From contig NW_019091486.1 in the NCBI RefSeq assembly GCF_001949145.1, forward strand, positions 1,153,699 to 1,217,698: 64,000 nt of DNA, given 5' to 3'. The stretch comes from Acanthaster planci. Taxonomy: Eukaryota > Echinodermata > Asteroidea > Valvatida > Acanthasteridae. Position numbers and translations under genes: made by a program. Numbering within the stretch: position 1 is the stretch's first letter; each line of letters begins with the position of its first letter. This document shows positions 36,201 through 48,032 of this stretch, piece by piece. The notes below the pieces were generated by a model that worked only from the letters and a program-made list of their open reading frames with translations, was not told the origin of the DNA and did no database searches.

Positions 36201-39200
36201 AAAGACATCGAGGATGCGACTATGTAGGCGATCATCATGGTGCAGACCGCGGGGCACGCCGACACCTTCGCCTCCCATCCCTCCGGCTCGTCATCAGACG
36301 AGATATTGGTCGACCCGATATCAAAATTACCCCCGACTCTTTGGATGCAAGCACAGTCTGAAAAGGTCTGAAAAAGAATTTGGGGGAAAAGGGAGATTTG
36401 ACAAAATGATTGAAATAATAAATTGCTTATATAAAAGAAAATTTAATAATACCACCTTCAGGGGGTTCTAGCAAGGAAACAACACCTCATGTAGTGGGCT
36501 AATATACAGACCAGGCACCATGCATGCACCAGACCCGGACCTTGCGCTTATCGAGGGCTCCCCAAATGCATATTATATGCAGGAAAATGACCTATGCAGG
36601 AAAATGACATATCACCAACCCTCCTCTGCCCATGGTCTGGGTAATTAATTTAATGTTAGACGTCCCACGAGAACTTTAATTCAGCTCTGATATTATTGAT
36701 TTACCTTAACGTGACGCGGCCTCTAATTAAAATGTGGCGCACTTGCATTTTTCACTTCTTGTGTCTTAACGCAGTAACATTTTTAGTTCAGATTTCACAG
36801 TCAGTGAAACCCCATCAAACTCCTAATGCTCTGATTCATAAATCTCGATTTACTTACCTACTACAAACAAAGTACAGGTGACATTTTATTTTCGCCCGAT
36901 TTTCAGATTTTTTTCCCGACGTGCAAAAGGAATTCTTTTAAAATGTGCTCCAAAAAGGAAAAGAATTTTCTAACAACTTGTGGATGGGTATTGAGTCATG
37001 ATGCTATACAAGTATTTATCAACTTTATGTGTGATTTTCCGAGATTTTTTTCAAGTGCGCCACATAAGGAAACACTCGGTTGAATTCGAACCCAATTTCT
37101 GGAAGCCGACAGTTTCGGATTTTGAACGAAATCGTTCACAAAGGTTTAACACCATTTATCATGAAGGTAATACATGTAGTAACAGTTTTTAACCAATGAG
37201 TTTTAAGTTTTTCAATAAAGATTTTTGGAGCGCCAAGTTAAGGGACTCTAGTGTATAATTGCAATGAAGTCATGCACGAGCCAGTGAAAGTGAGTCACAC
37301 TGTCAAGTGACGAGATAAACGAGGAAATCCGGACAACTTGGCTGCAATCGAAATTCTGGCTCTGTAATGACACGTAATGTTAGGTTACCTTGTTTTCTCG
37401 GTCCATTCGGCTGCAGCCAGCAAGGCAGGGCGAAAGATACGTCAAGCCATCGACGCCACACACGGGATCAATGACGGTATCGTCGCAGACGCACTGTCGA
37501 CTGGAGCACGACAGCATCGTGGAACTGTCACTAAAGAGAACATGTGACGCGCAATGACAATCAGGCATTCAAAGGGTCAACTGTTAGACAAAACCGGTTC
37601 GTTGTATATTGCACCTGTCAAAACACAACTCCAAGCCATTTAGGCTCCCTGCCAGTGCGCGCCAATCTGCAAAACGAACTGAAGTACTGGGGGCAGCCGT
37701 AAGTTCCTTGGTTCATTATGCAATAACAACTTGGCAGAGTCGCTCCTCTTTACTCCTGTTTTAAACTATCACCCCTCAAGCTATCTGTATAGCTTGGAGA
37801 AAGGACCCTTTCCCTTTGATTACAAAATCACGGGGAGCAGGATTCCCCGACTTGTTGCCAACCCCCAGGTGTTTGGGGTTTTTTTGGGGGGGGTGAAAGT
37901 GACATCATATTAGAAACGACATGACCTCCTTTCTTTGGGGAAGGGGTAATAAGAATTATTTTAAGGATGAAAAATGAAATGATGTTAAAAATTTGGGTGT
38001 CATTTTAACTCCCTCCAGTGTATTGTAACACTTATAGTTTTGCACAGTAACACCAACGGTGTTAAAGTAACACCCTATGGTGTAGTCATCTGATTCCACC
38101 AAACGTCTTGATTTTTAACACGACGGTTTCGGAAGTATGGATGCGCCACTGATTAGAACCCTTTAAACAATATATTTACACAACGCATAATGTGTGTTTC
38201 TCATGAACTGCCTCTCTGGCCTTTATATTGGAAAACATTTTCCAACAAAATCCTCGGGAAGAAAGACTTAACTTCCAGCTTCTATTTGAGTGTGAGTGAT
38301 TCCATATTCTCGATGTATATGCAAACTTTCTTTCTCAGAACCGGTCCCCTAACTGCAATATGTTGGTATGGGGGTGTGCATTTATAGGTTAAGTGCAGGA
38401 ACCAAGGTACCCTACTGAAATAAAATGTGGGTACCTGGTTAGCTTTAAATAAACCTAACCCCAAACTTTAAAGATAAGTGCGGGGAAATGCATTCCAACT
38501 GCCATTTCTGTGCGAATGCTGTCTTCTATCCAAAATGCTCGTCAATAGTCTATTAACCTTCATTGTAACCATGCACGCACGTGAGGTCTATTTGACTATC
38601 CATGTAGCTTGGCTTGTTTTTGAAAACTCTTAAAATTCTTTCTTTGCATGAAATGCTACTACTTCATTGGCTAGGTTCCATAATTTTGAACTGATTTCCG
38701 GCCTTGACGGTCGGGTACCCGTTTCCCATTGTCAGCCCCAAGGGCGTCAATCCGGTCTGAGACAGTATCTGGCTACTTTAGCCAGTATGTGTTGACAAAT
38801 TCTTTTGCAAGGTATACATTTACATTTAGGTTTTGTAAAAAAGTGTGGGGGGGACAATTGATATAGTATCCCCCACTTGGAAAAGATTGACGCCCATGGT
38901 CAGCCCAGGTTGTTACCTGACCACAGTGGGAGTTTCACATCCGAGAAAGATCAGCGCAGGGTAGACGCACAGGGTGACGAGCACAGTGACACAGAGAAAG
39001 ACCGAGCACTGGAAAGCTGTGAGCCTGAATCGGCGGAGCAACGCTCCGGCTAACAGGTGGCCGGCGCACGACGCAGGCATAATGGCCACACCTGCAAACG
39101 CCAAAGGAATTTGTAGACGAAAGTCTTGGTGCACACTTCTCGACTCCACATAGAGCCCTCTTTTTAAGTCACGGTCGTTCTTTTGCCTACTTTAGTGGTC

Positions 39201-41837
39201 ACAAAAACTGGCTGGCAGTAAGTACGAAGGAGTGGGAATAATTCGCTAACTAAGAATCTCACCCATCCTATCAAAACGCAAAATAATGCTTCTCGATGCT
39301 ATAAATGATGAACCACCGGTGGATTTTTATCCTTCGGGTTTTGGTTCAAAGATGTCTTGGCCTTTAAAGATAACAAATAAGAAGCTCATTCAGTATTGAC
39401 CAGTTTGTTAGGAACGAGGAGAATGCGCATTCTCAGGAAAAACATGTTTACGGTTGGGTGGGGGCAGCGAGGGCCCTACCACTTCCCTAAAAAAAAACAG
39501 AGAAAGCAATTTCTTGAAAAAAATAAAGATAATGAGAGAGGAGCACAGTTTGGTCTATTTAATTAATGATTCCTTTATTCCCAAAGCGTGTAAAAAGCCA
39601 CAAATGTAGCCTCACTCCTCACAAGGAATATAACAGGTTAGGCCCCCTATATACATTTTTATTCCCACGTCCCCAATTTTAGCCCCCCCCAGTTCTGGAT
39701 CTGCTCTAGTAACGAACAGCTGCGATGATTCAACAACTATTCTAAGACTGCTCAATAACCATTCACCAACCAAGGTGAACTTTTTAGAAACTTTGGCCGC
39801 CCGTACAGAGAGTGCAGGAAATGCGGTATTCGTTTTCCGTTAACTTGAACCGTGTTTTGCCCGATAACAGAACGACAGCACTTTGTACTCATTAAATGGA
39901 GGAAAGAGTGCTGACCGTACAAACCAGGTACCAAACGTTAATGAGGTAACATGCGCCAATATCAGCCAACATCGTTTAACAGCATCCAACCGTATTTGTT
40001 GTCTACTTATTCAGCTTAAAAGGTACCAAAGAGGGTTATGCTGCCTTGGTATTCAGCAATTTTGTAGACTAAAAATAATTTTGTAGACTAAAAAGTAATT
40101 TTGTAGACTAAAAATACCGATTTCGTCAAAAATAATTGAATTAATTTTTTTTTAATTTGCCGTGTCCAGTGGGATTTTAATGTGTTAGCGTGTGCCCACT
40201 GTGTCAACTTACCAGTGAGAAATGCAGCCCGTCCCGCACCCACGCCGAATTGCGTCTCGATGAACTTTGCGCCGAAAGTCGACAGCCCGCTAACGATCGC
40301 GAGCTCTGTTGACAAGCCCAAAGTCAACGCCACCAACGTCAGATTTCGGCCAAGTCTTAACAGAGCCGACATGAAATCTGATGACAGAAAAAGCAGATGT
40401 GACACCTTCTGTTCATGAGAATTAGTGAAAGATAAGAAATACTTTCATCGACCCTAGTAATGCAAGCACAGTACCTTTTGTTTGGCCCATTATTGTCTTC
40501 ACACTTCCCTTCGATGTCAGTTCCTTGATTTTATGGTGATCTAGGCTCATCTCTGTCTCAGAAACCTTCTTCTCCAGTTGAAGGTTGTCAACCGGAAGTC
40601 CTTTCTTTGACCATCCAGCCTCACTGACTCCCCGGAGCTCCACACCGTTGCAGCTCAGTCCCTCAACTTCCAACTTTCTCGTAGTTTTCCTCGGAGCGTT
40701 AAGCGTCCGTGGAAAGAAGAACAAGGGCAGGGCGAGAACGACCATAGCCACACCAAGGACCAGGAGCCCCAGCCACCAGGCACCGATCCAGCGGGGATCG
40801 TTCGGCGGCACAGCCGGCCACTGCTCCCAGGGAATGCTGCCCAGACCCACGTAGAAGGACAGCGCCCAGCTGCTGACGAGAAAACCCATCATAGGTCCGA
40901 CTGAGGTACCGATGTATATGACGGCTGGAAAATAAGAGTGAATCAAAGTAGAAGTTTGATCGTTGGTACGGTCTGATTGTAATGATAACTTCGTTGGGAA
41001 AACAGACCGTACAAGCACTTCAATGTTGCATGACTTATCTTTCAAGTAGGCTTATACTTTGGGTATATATTCAAACAAACACTTTACTTGAAATTTCAAT
41101 TTATCCGCACGCACATACTTCAGCAATGGTATTGATAATCCTTATCTTGATAGGGAAAAACCAGACCAAATGGGAAAAAACGACAACATACCAACGTACG
41201 CAGTTGTCTTGTACTTCTCGACTGCATCATCCACATACGTCATGGCCAGGGGAATGATGGGAGCGTTACCAACACCCACTATAATCTGTCCAATGATGAA
41301 GAGATACAAACTGCTGTATTTGGACCGATTAATAGGTGTGTGCGTGGGTTGCGTGGTGTTAGGAGACTCCCAGCACAGCTGATGCTCCGAGGCGTTCAGA
41401 GCGAGAGAGGCCGAGAACGGCCCGGCGATGAAATGTGGCAGAGCGCAAGTGGCCGTGCCGACGCCGACCAGGACGGCGCCCGTACCGATGACGCGTGGGC
41501 GGTGGGCCGAGTGGCCAAAGTAGGTGAAGATCCCAACCACCAAGAGACTGACCAGGTCGTTGATGATGGAGATGGCCCCTACTTCGGAGCTGGACAGCAG
41601 GAATTCCTTCTCCAGGGTGGAAGTGATGGCACCGATGTAGCCGTTCATGGCAGCCAGCTCGACAACGAGGACGAGGGCCATGAGAGCGGAGAAGACTGAT
41701 GGGCGGGCCAAGGGAACCAAACATCGAGGACGGCACGGCCCGCACCCGCACCCCTCACGCTCGTTACCGGTATCCACCGCCAGCACTGCCCCTTGATCAC
41801 TGTTGCCTAACTCATGCATCATGGATGTTTCAGACAT
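33228..41837 (-). CDS. SLCO: Solute carrier organic anion transporter (OATP family), 708 aa, 8 coding exons
   Basis: Coding exons in transcript order: 41192-41837, 40475-40924, 40213-40377, 38917-39091, 37389-37530, 36153-36367, 35391-35455, 33228-33496. Phases agree at every junction and the total is 708 residues, the usual OATP length. OATPs are 12-helix plasma-membrane carriers of the major facilitator superfamily, taking up bile salts, steroid conjugates, thyroid hormones, eicosanoids and drugs. Residues near 80 (STLEKEF), the PHF at the end of the third helix region and above all NDPRWIGAWWLGLL in exon 2 (the OATP signature RW-x-GAWW-x-G) identify the family. A Kazal-like loop follows helix 9. 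Late motifs are RSFAIG in exon 7 and GFFPAPVFFG in exon 8. The start is the first ATG after the acceptor at 41860. Several NxS/T sites (NAS, NTT, NRS) lie in the predicted second outer loop. The subfamily, and hence the substrate, cannot be told from sequence alone. Confidence 0.95.
34335..34404 (+). pseudogene. tRNA-Val-like copy with TAC anticodon loop, decayed
   Basis: The acceptor GATTCCG faces CAGAATC with one mismatch. The anticodon stem TTCGC/GCGAA is intact around TTTACAC, so the anticodon reads TAC (also valine). The D arm (TGTTGTGCTTATTAC) and the T arm (GGTTCAAACATGC) are broken and the B box is changed, so transcription is doubtful. Confidence 0.75.
34488..34560 (+). tRNA. tRNA-Val (anticodon CAC)
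   Basis: 73 bases. Acceptor arms GATTCCG and CGGAATC pair fully, with discriminator A. The anticodon stem TTCGC/GCGAA encloses loop CTCACAC, giving anticodon CAC. The T arm CCCGG-TTCGAAC-CCGGG is perfect. The A-box region TAGTGTAGCGG and the B box GGTTCGAACCC are intact. A run of eight T beginning about ten bases downstream can serve as the RNA polymerase III terminator. It lies in the last SLCO intron on the opposite strand, within a tandem array of decayed relatives. Confidence 0.93.
34662..34730 (+). pseudogene. tRNA-Val-like copy, strongly decayed
   Basis: Begins GATTCTTCGGGTGGTGGCTC and keeps ACGCGCGAAAGATCGCC and GTGGAATGA in the right order. The anticodon arm is lost, and it follows the ACCAGCTGATT-type leader shared with the other copies. 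Confidence 0.5.
34853..34912 (+). pseudogene. tRNA-Val-like copy with anticodon-arm deletion
   Basis: GATTTCGTAGTGTAGTGGTT is well kept, as are GGAAGGTCCCCGG and GGGGAATCA. The segment from the anticodon stem to the anticodon is deleted (only ATACACGCGG remains), so it is 60 rather than 73 bases and cannot decode. Confidence 0.85.
34964..35035 (+). pseudogene. tRNA-Val-like copy, 3' half decayed
   Basis: The 5' half TTTCGTAGTGTAGTGGTTAC matches tRNA-Val and AACGTTTGCTT follows in register. The anticodon loop and T arm are scrambled (AAAAAGTGAACACGTACGG). Confidence 0.7.
35082..35155 (+). pseudogene. tRNA-Val-like copy, decayed, partial B box kept
   Basis: GATTACGTATTATACCGTGG corresponds to the acceptor and D arm, and CCAGGTTCGAACGAGG to the T arm. 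The middle is altered. It is preceded by AAAGACTAACAACCAACT, the same leader type as the first and fourth copies. Confidence 0.65.
35930..36000 (-). pseudogene. Decayed partial copy of SLCO exon 6 end with its donor site
   Basis: Plus-strand ACCTGAGACTGATGATCGTC at 35941 parallels ACCTAAGATTGATGATCATT at 36151, followed on both copies by CCCATGAACAT. On the minus strand it reads MFMGRCSSTIISLR, against MFMGQNPSMIINLR in the real exon, and keeps the same AG|GTTCGA donor. The 5' two thirds of the exon are not recognisable. Confidence 0.75.
36058..36128. repeat. CCCAACCCAAGCCGA minisatellite
   Basis: Tandem units of AACCCAACCCAAGCCGACC type, purine/pyrimidine-biased on one strand. It sits just after the SLCO exon 6 donor at 36152, between the exon and a decayed partial copy of that exon. 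Confidence 0.9.
36267..37530 (-). other. Kazal-like extracellular domain of the SLCO protein (exons 5-6)
   Basis: Exon 5 gives the core CVCDDTVIDPVCGVDGLTYL followed by SPCLAGC. Exon 6 opens with TFSDCACI and later ACPAVC. Adding the CETP cysteine (residue 472) at the end of exon 4, the loop has eleven cysteines: 472, 487, 492, 494, 503, 514, 518, 531, 533, 564 and 568. Eleven is the number conserved in OATPs between helices 9 and 10, where they are disulfide-bonded and needed for surface expression. Confidence 0.9.
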
Positions 41838-41859
41838 CAACCCTCCAGTAAAAATCCAC
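41838..41859 (-). other. 5' UTR part of the first coding SLCO exon
   Basis: The sequence TTGTTGCAG|GTGG places a splice acceptor 22 bases before the ATG, so at least one non-coding exon lies upstream. A candidate is the sequence ending at 44651, where CTCATCAG is followed by a consensus GTGAGT donor on the minus strand. Its start is not visible. Confidence 0.55.
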
Positions 41860-41879
41860 CTGCAACAATTTTTTATCAA

Positions 41880-44800
41880 ATGAAATTAAGTTCTAAAGTA
41901 AAATTATCAGCTGACAAGCAATGAGGCAAGCATCTCAAATAAGCGCCCTTTGTCTATCTATTGCTCTGGACAACTAGCTTAGCCTTTCACAACAACTCAG
42001 CGATGATGTTAAAAGTCGAAAGTTCCCGGCGGAATAAAAATCGCCCACGTTCATCCTCTGCCCGTTAAGTAGGAGTGAGTATGATTCATGTTAACGTCCA
42101 ATCGCCCGTTAGTTGACAAGTAAAATCCCAATGTGATGGTCAGCTTAAAGATATCTTTCCATAACTGCCGCCGCCACAAAAACCGATGAAACGTGAATGC
42201 GCCTGGGGCAAACTCCACGGGGCACAAAGAGACGGCGAAGCCCATGCATGCGGAGTTTACTTCCACCATCAGTTTCATTCAACTGGTGTCAACATTTTGA
42301 CAAGTCCCTGTTTACCCCGAGGTCGCGCAATGGCACAATATTATTAGACTGTGTTACTATCAGCTGTCAACGTGGACTATGAACCAACGCGAGGTCCTTC
42401 CAAGCACAATGAAAAGGCAATCCCATAAAAAAATTTCGACAACTAGAACGACAATGGTGAAATGTGTCATGATGATTAACATTGCTTTATCCACAGCATC
42501 CAAGTCCACTGTGGCACTTTGATTTCCGAGCAGGTGTCGAGAGTGCTCCCTCAAAAAATGCACTGTGATCGTGGATGCGATTTTCTGGCCCTCGAAGGCG
42601 TTTTAAATGAGGTGCGTATAGCAATTACCTCAAATTTACCTCGTTTAGTTGCTGAAAGGGGGTGGAACTGAAGCCCATACATGAAGCTGGGGGAACTGCA
42701 GCTTGTACAAAGGTCGTACACATTTTAAAATTTCAACTTTCAAGGGCGGGGGCTGGTACCCAGGAGCTTGGCTTAAAGAGATACGTAACATGTTTGCCCC
42801 CCCCTACCCCGCAGTCACGTCACTGCAGACCAGAGCGACGAAACCAACCATTAGGCTTATGGTCAATGTTTTCTTCTATTACAGTGTAGTGGTGGAGGGT
42901 GCTGGCACTTGACTCCGGGGTTTAATATCGTGTCATGATTTATAGGTTCTTGACACTCCGGATCCTGACAAACAGTAATGAGTGATTACTACAGTCACCG
43001 ACGGGCATCCAGGGTCGGGCCGTATTTGCTTTCTTATAGGCCTCGTTCCATCCAGAGCCCCCGTTCATCAATACGCATCCCCTACCATTATTATGCCGGT
43101 GGGGTATGAAATTTGCACCACCTTGAAATCTGGTCTCCCCCTTACACAGTAAACTGTCACATAGGTGCCGATGTCATGTGCAGTTTTGTAAAAGAGTCCG
43201 TATTTCGTAGGCTCCAAATGTCACAGTACACCGGTTATTTCGTTTCCTACGCGACAGGTATTTTGTTACCATGCAAAATCAAATCGCCTGTGAGGAAAAT
43301 AAATGTTAGGGAAAACACCAAGAATCCTGGAAAGTGATTTGAATAAGAACTCACATTATTACATGGAGTCTTTTGATACTGTACATGGGCTCCGAGTCCA
43401 TCGATCCTTTATGGCAATTGTTTTACTGGACTAAAACGATCATTTCATTTCATGGCACCAAGATGCAGCCTATTAGACACTGAATAATCATGTCAGGACA
43501 GATGTTAACTCAGGTAGCCATAGCTGAATAACTTGGATAGAGTTCTTATCTTGCACATTATTGAACGGTAGTAACTGGAATTTGATATTTCCCAAAACGA
43601 ATCATAAACATCCCGATCACTGATAAAAGCGTGGAAATATTGTGTTGTGTCCATAAAATTTAATCTCTTTAACGTCAAAATTTTGCAGCACATGAAAAGG
43701 CTCCAAATCAAAGAAATAAATTGGATCTTCTTCACATGAATATTTTTTATGTATTGGGCCCAGGTGCAAAAAGGAAGAGTTTCACAAATCCAAAATTGGC
43801 CTAATTTATGGGACTCGAAAACCTGCCAAAGTTATAGTATACTGTACGAGCTGGTTCGACAAACAACGAAATGGGATTTAGCCAAATGCCTTTTCAAGCC
43901 TCAAGGGCCGGGCTGAGGCCTACTGTACTAGGAGGTAATTGCGAATCCGTCTCTACATCCTCCGGGGAATTAGTAGGGGATCTGACATACCAAATAAATC
44001 TAAGCAAACTCTATACACTTGGCACACTGATCAGCGTTGTTATGGGAGCACTTTCCACAGGCGTCATGACATCGTTTACTATTATGTCGAGCCACTTTGA
44101 GTAATGAGGATTCCAAATGGCGCAGCACTGCAGTAGTTGAGAATGGATCGGCCCGACCCTTGGCCGGCCGCGGCGGCAACATCCTGTCTCACGTTTGTAA
44201 GATGAAAGCACCTTAGTTCTCAATAGCACTCTGATAAAGAGGTCCACAGTTCACTAAAGGTCATTTATGTATTTCGAACCTGCTTATTTGAGGAAGCTGA
44301 GAATGACAGCAGATTTACAAATTCATAAGGCACCGAGGTTAATAGTGTGCGGAGAAATATCCCCTAAAGCCCTCTTGTTGTCCTTGAAAAGACGCTTAAA
44401 GAGACGGATCTTTGGTAAACGTTTAGCCTTTACACGAAATATAGGCGTGGTACTGCCCATCTGTTACTTTCCCGCTTTTCAGTTTTTAGTAACGACCCAT
44501 AAATATGACAATAAGTTCGGTGCATTAGGTCTGAAGGTTTGCCCCTTCAGAAATTGCAGCACGGTCCTCCACCCCAAGATCTGTGATAATAGAGAGACCC
44601 ATTGGTTTATTCTGGAAGACAGATACCCTTGAAATAATTCATTCACTCACCTGATGAGGCAGAGCTGATGTTGACGTAGATAACCCAAGTTGGTTATCCG
44701 TATGAACTGCTAACGTGGTCTGCGATCAAGTGTTCAGGGTAAGTTCAACGTCATCGTCAGAAGACGCTGCACCACTAGGTAGGCCTATGCTACAAAAGTG

Positions 44801-47800
44801 GGAGGCTTGGCCAATCAGCGGGCAGAAACAGCGGTCACGCATTGCGATTTGGGGCTGTATTGGTTAGAATGGAGTGATGCAATCCCGTCATTGTTATTAG
44901 TTAAGGTGTAGCGTAAAAAAAAATTTGTGGAAAAAGAAACTTTGTTACCGAATATCGCGCAGGTCCATTTGTTTAGCAATACACTTTTGTTCCAGGAGAC
45001 AATGTACAGAGAGCTGGATTCAGGCAACATTGAATGTGAGAGTCAAGAAAGTGTAGCTCTCCTCCCGATTTTTTCGATCACGACCAGTTGCTTCTAATTC
45101 CCCCCCCCCCGAAAAATACTGACATTTCCAAATTTCACGAACAGTAAAAAGCATTTTTTTGTACCGAATTGGCTTGCCAAGGGTGACTTCCAGAAAATTA
45201 ATGTGATAATAATATGCATGTGTATTGTATCCCTGCGAATTACTATCTGCAGTGGTGTATATATACCAACGAGATGGGGGAAATATCCCGTCACCCCATT
45301 GCCAGACATGGTGCCACTTTTCCCAGGAATTGACTGGAATCGTCAGCAGTCATGGAAACGGTATTTTCATTCTCTTGTCTTTTCTTTTGTAGGGGTTGAG
45401 GATTCTTTTACGGATGAAATAGATTGAAAGTCGTTTCACAGGAAACACATTCCATTTTGGCCCTCCCCCGACTCAAGACCTGGAATCAAAGCTACCTATT
45501 AAGTATTATTAAGAGCCTGAAAAACACTAAAGATTTCACTGAACCTGACACCATGACTTCGGAAATTAAATGGGGATGAGCATTTTGCTTTGGTTTTCGT
45601 AAGCTGCGTGAAAACATTTATAAGGAGCCGGATGGTACTATAGCTCGCAGCCATCTCATTGCAAAGCAGGATGTGGGCCTCCAGCAGTGTATCCCGAAAG
45701 AGAAACTTTCCGAAAGCGGCCACTTTTGCGGGTACAATTGACGTTGGTAAGTTGATAATTATCTCTAATCTACTGACGTGTATAGGCCTATGTCTATATA
45801 TTTCTCGATTGTACAAGAGCCAAGTTATCGCGAAATAGAGTGATTCGACGAATTGTAAGCGGTTATTTTATCTGTGAATACACACCATTCTAAAAGTAAC
45901 TGGTACCCACATGCCATTAAGGGTGATTATTATCAAAATCCAAATTTTGAAATACGACCTATAGAATTTAAGAATAAATTTCCCGCTTAGCAGTTGATTT
46001 TATTATCTTCATGACTTCACAATTGCAGGGAGGGAGCAACTTGCGATTTGGCCGCCTGTAAACAAACAGGCAAACAAAAATCACAAGGAATTTCGATTTG
46101 CAATGGGGACCGTCAGTTGACAGAAAGTTGTATTCCACTTTTTCGTTTGGCCAGCCGCATAATACATGTAGATTTAAATAAATCCACTCCATGCGCAAAA
46201 TTCTTCCAGGAGCAATTAGGGTTTGTTCTGGGTCTCTCTCTGCAATTTCAAGTTGTTCGTAATCATTGATTTTGGGAGAAGCAATTCTGGGAAAAATGCC
46301 AGCACCATTTGGGTTTCAGCTCCATTTTTTCGGGGGGGGGGATTATTCTTCTCAGTCACCCCTTGTAACAAATAGATGGGAAAAGGTCACATTCTCGCCC
46401 CCAAAACACGCAACAGGAACTAAGCTGAGATTGTGATCCCGAATATAAACTGTATTATAGAGGGCGCCGAGCAATGTCACTGGCATCGGCAGCCTTGCCG
46501 GCCAGCTGCATACTGCATACATTGAGTCAGTAAGGAAGGCATGTTTTGTCGGGTACATTTTGAAGCAACGTGTTGTGTATTTCACGGACATAGGGTTGTC
46601 TGATTGCTCTGATGTCACCCCATTCTTTGCCTGCATAAAATACGAGTTGGTGCCTGTAGACTTACAGGTATGCAGTGTTATCGTTTTGTTGAGCAGCTCG
46701 TCACACGCTGGGCACAAAGTAACGTTACGTGAACTGAAACACACGGCCCACTTACTACGATGTACACCAAATAGTGAGCCTTTGGACCCTAAACGTTAAA
46801 CAGGGCGCTGCGTAAAGGCCTACTCCTTCATCGATACACTGGTGAAGGACTATACATGTACGTAGGGCCCTGTTAACAGGTCCAGAATTGGCCTAGTGTA
46901 CAAGTACAAAAGGCAGGCCTGGTTCTCAATTAATGGTTTAAAAACATTTAGGCCTATTTATCATTTTATGGCATGGGTATGTCACATTGCCAGTAGCCAT
47001 ATAACTGGGTTTCAACCTACATGACCTACGGAGGTCCTAGCTCTCACCAGTCCACCCACATGATCCGATTTTTATATCATGTCTCACATTACTCTTTACT
47101 GCTGCTCCTACTTTTTGAAATCAGAGGGCACCTCGGTACATGTACGTGAGTACACAGAGGTGCTGTCTGGTTTTTAGAGGTAATTGCCTCCCATAAGTCT
47201 TATTGCCACTTTATACCACATGAGTGATTTGCACAATGTTAGAAAGGTATAAAAGGGCCAGTGTTTGCCCCTTTTCCCTTCCCACAATGCCTTTAATTCT
47301 AACACTGTGCAGAATTAATCACCCGTGCGGTATTGCCGTACGTCTTCCTCTTCGAAGAACAGTGCAGAAGCAAGCTTACATGTAGTGCTTGTGCTGTCAA
47401 TGTAACACCAGCATAATGAACTTCATGTGGACACATGTACAATGTAACGTCCATGACCGTCTAGTCCCCAGGTCTCTAATTTCACCACCTCTTGTCAAGT
47501 CTGGTTCGTTTTCACAGTAAGTGACAAAATAAGGGACCTGGCGACTTTACGGTCACGGACGTTAGTGGTATTGCAACAGTACATCCAGGATTAACGAAGA
47601 CGGAAGGGCGTGGTCAGCGATACACAAGGGGGAAGGTGGACAACAGAAGGTGAACCTGAAAATACATAAGCAGGGCATGTTTTCAAATTTAGTAATTTTT
47701 TCTATTTTCAAAACAAATGTAGCAATTGGGTCAAATCTGACTTGAAGTCCTTGCGATAAAAAGCAGAAAAAATGGAATGGCTTTTGAAACAAAATGGGAC

Positions 47801-48032
47801 TCCCATGGGAGGGGAGGGCTTTACAAGGGTACGCTCTACTCTCGATAAACAGCTGTATTGGGTTTATCAGTAGGCTAGTCCCGGTACTATACACTCATTG
47901 TGTGATTCTCCCGGAAGTTTATAACTTCAGCTTCTGTGCAAACTTGTACATACATCGTACGTCTGACCTATACTGTTTACACCCGTAATCCAGCTAATTT
48001 TAATCTATGCTGCACAAAATTTGCAACAGAAG
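41880..48032. other. Spacer between the divergent SLCO and GALM genes; no coding gene seen
   Basis: It holds a possible SLCO non-coding exon ending at 44651 and a TA-flanked inverted-repeat element at 47445-47564. The many open frames of 60-130 codons have no family features. The two genes point away from each other, so both promoters should lie here; no TATA box is obvious. Confidence 0.5.
47445..47564. mobile_element. TA-flanked 118-bp MITE with AACGTCC ends
   Basis: AACGTCCATGACCGT on the left faces AACGTCCGTGACCGT read inward from the right. Pairing continues through CCCCAGGTC/CGCCAGGTC for about 40 bases per arm. T before and A after complete TA...TA ends, as expected for a TA target duplication (Tc1/mariner-type cut-and-paste). 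Nearly the whole element is hairpin. Confidence 0.8.

Noticed and set aside
41340-41751. Long open frames opposite and out of frame with SLCO exon 1
   Set aside because: Shadows of a GC-rich coding exon.
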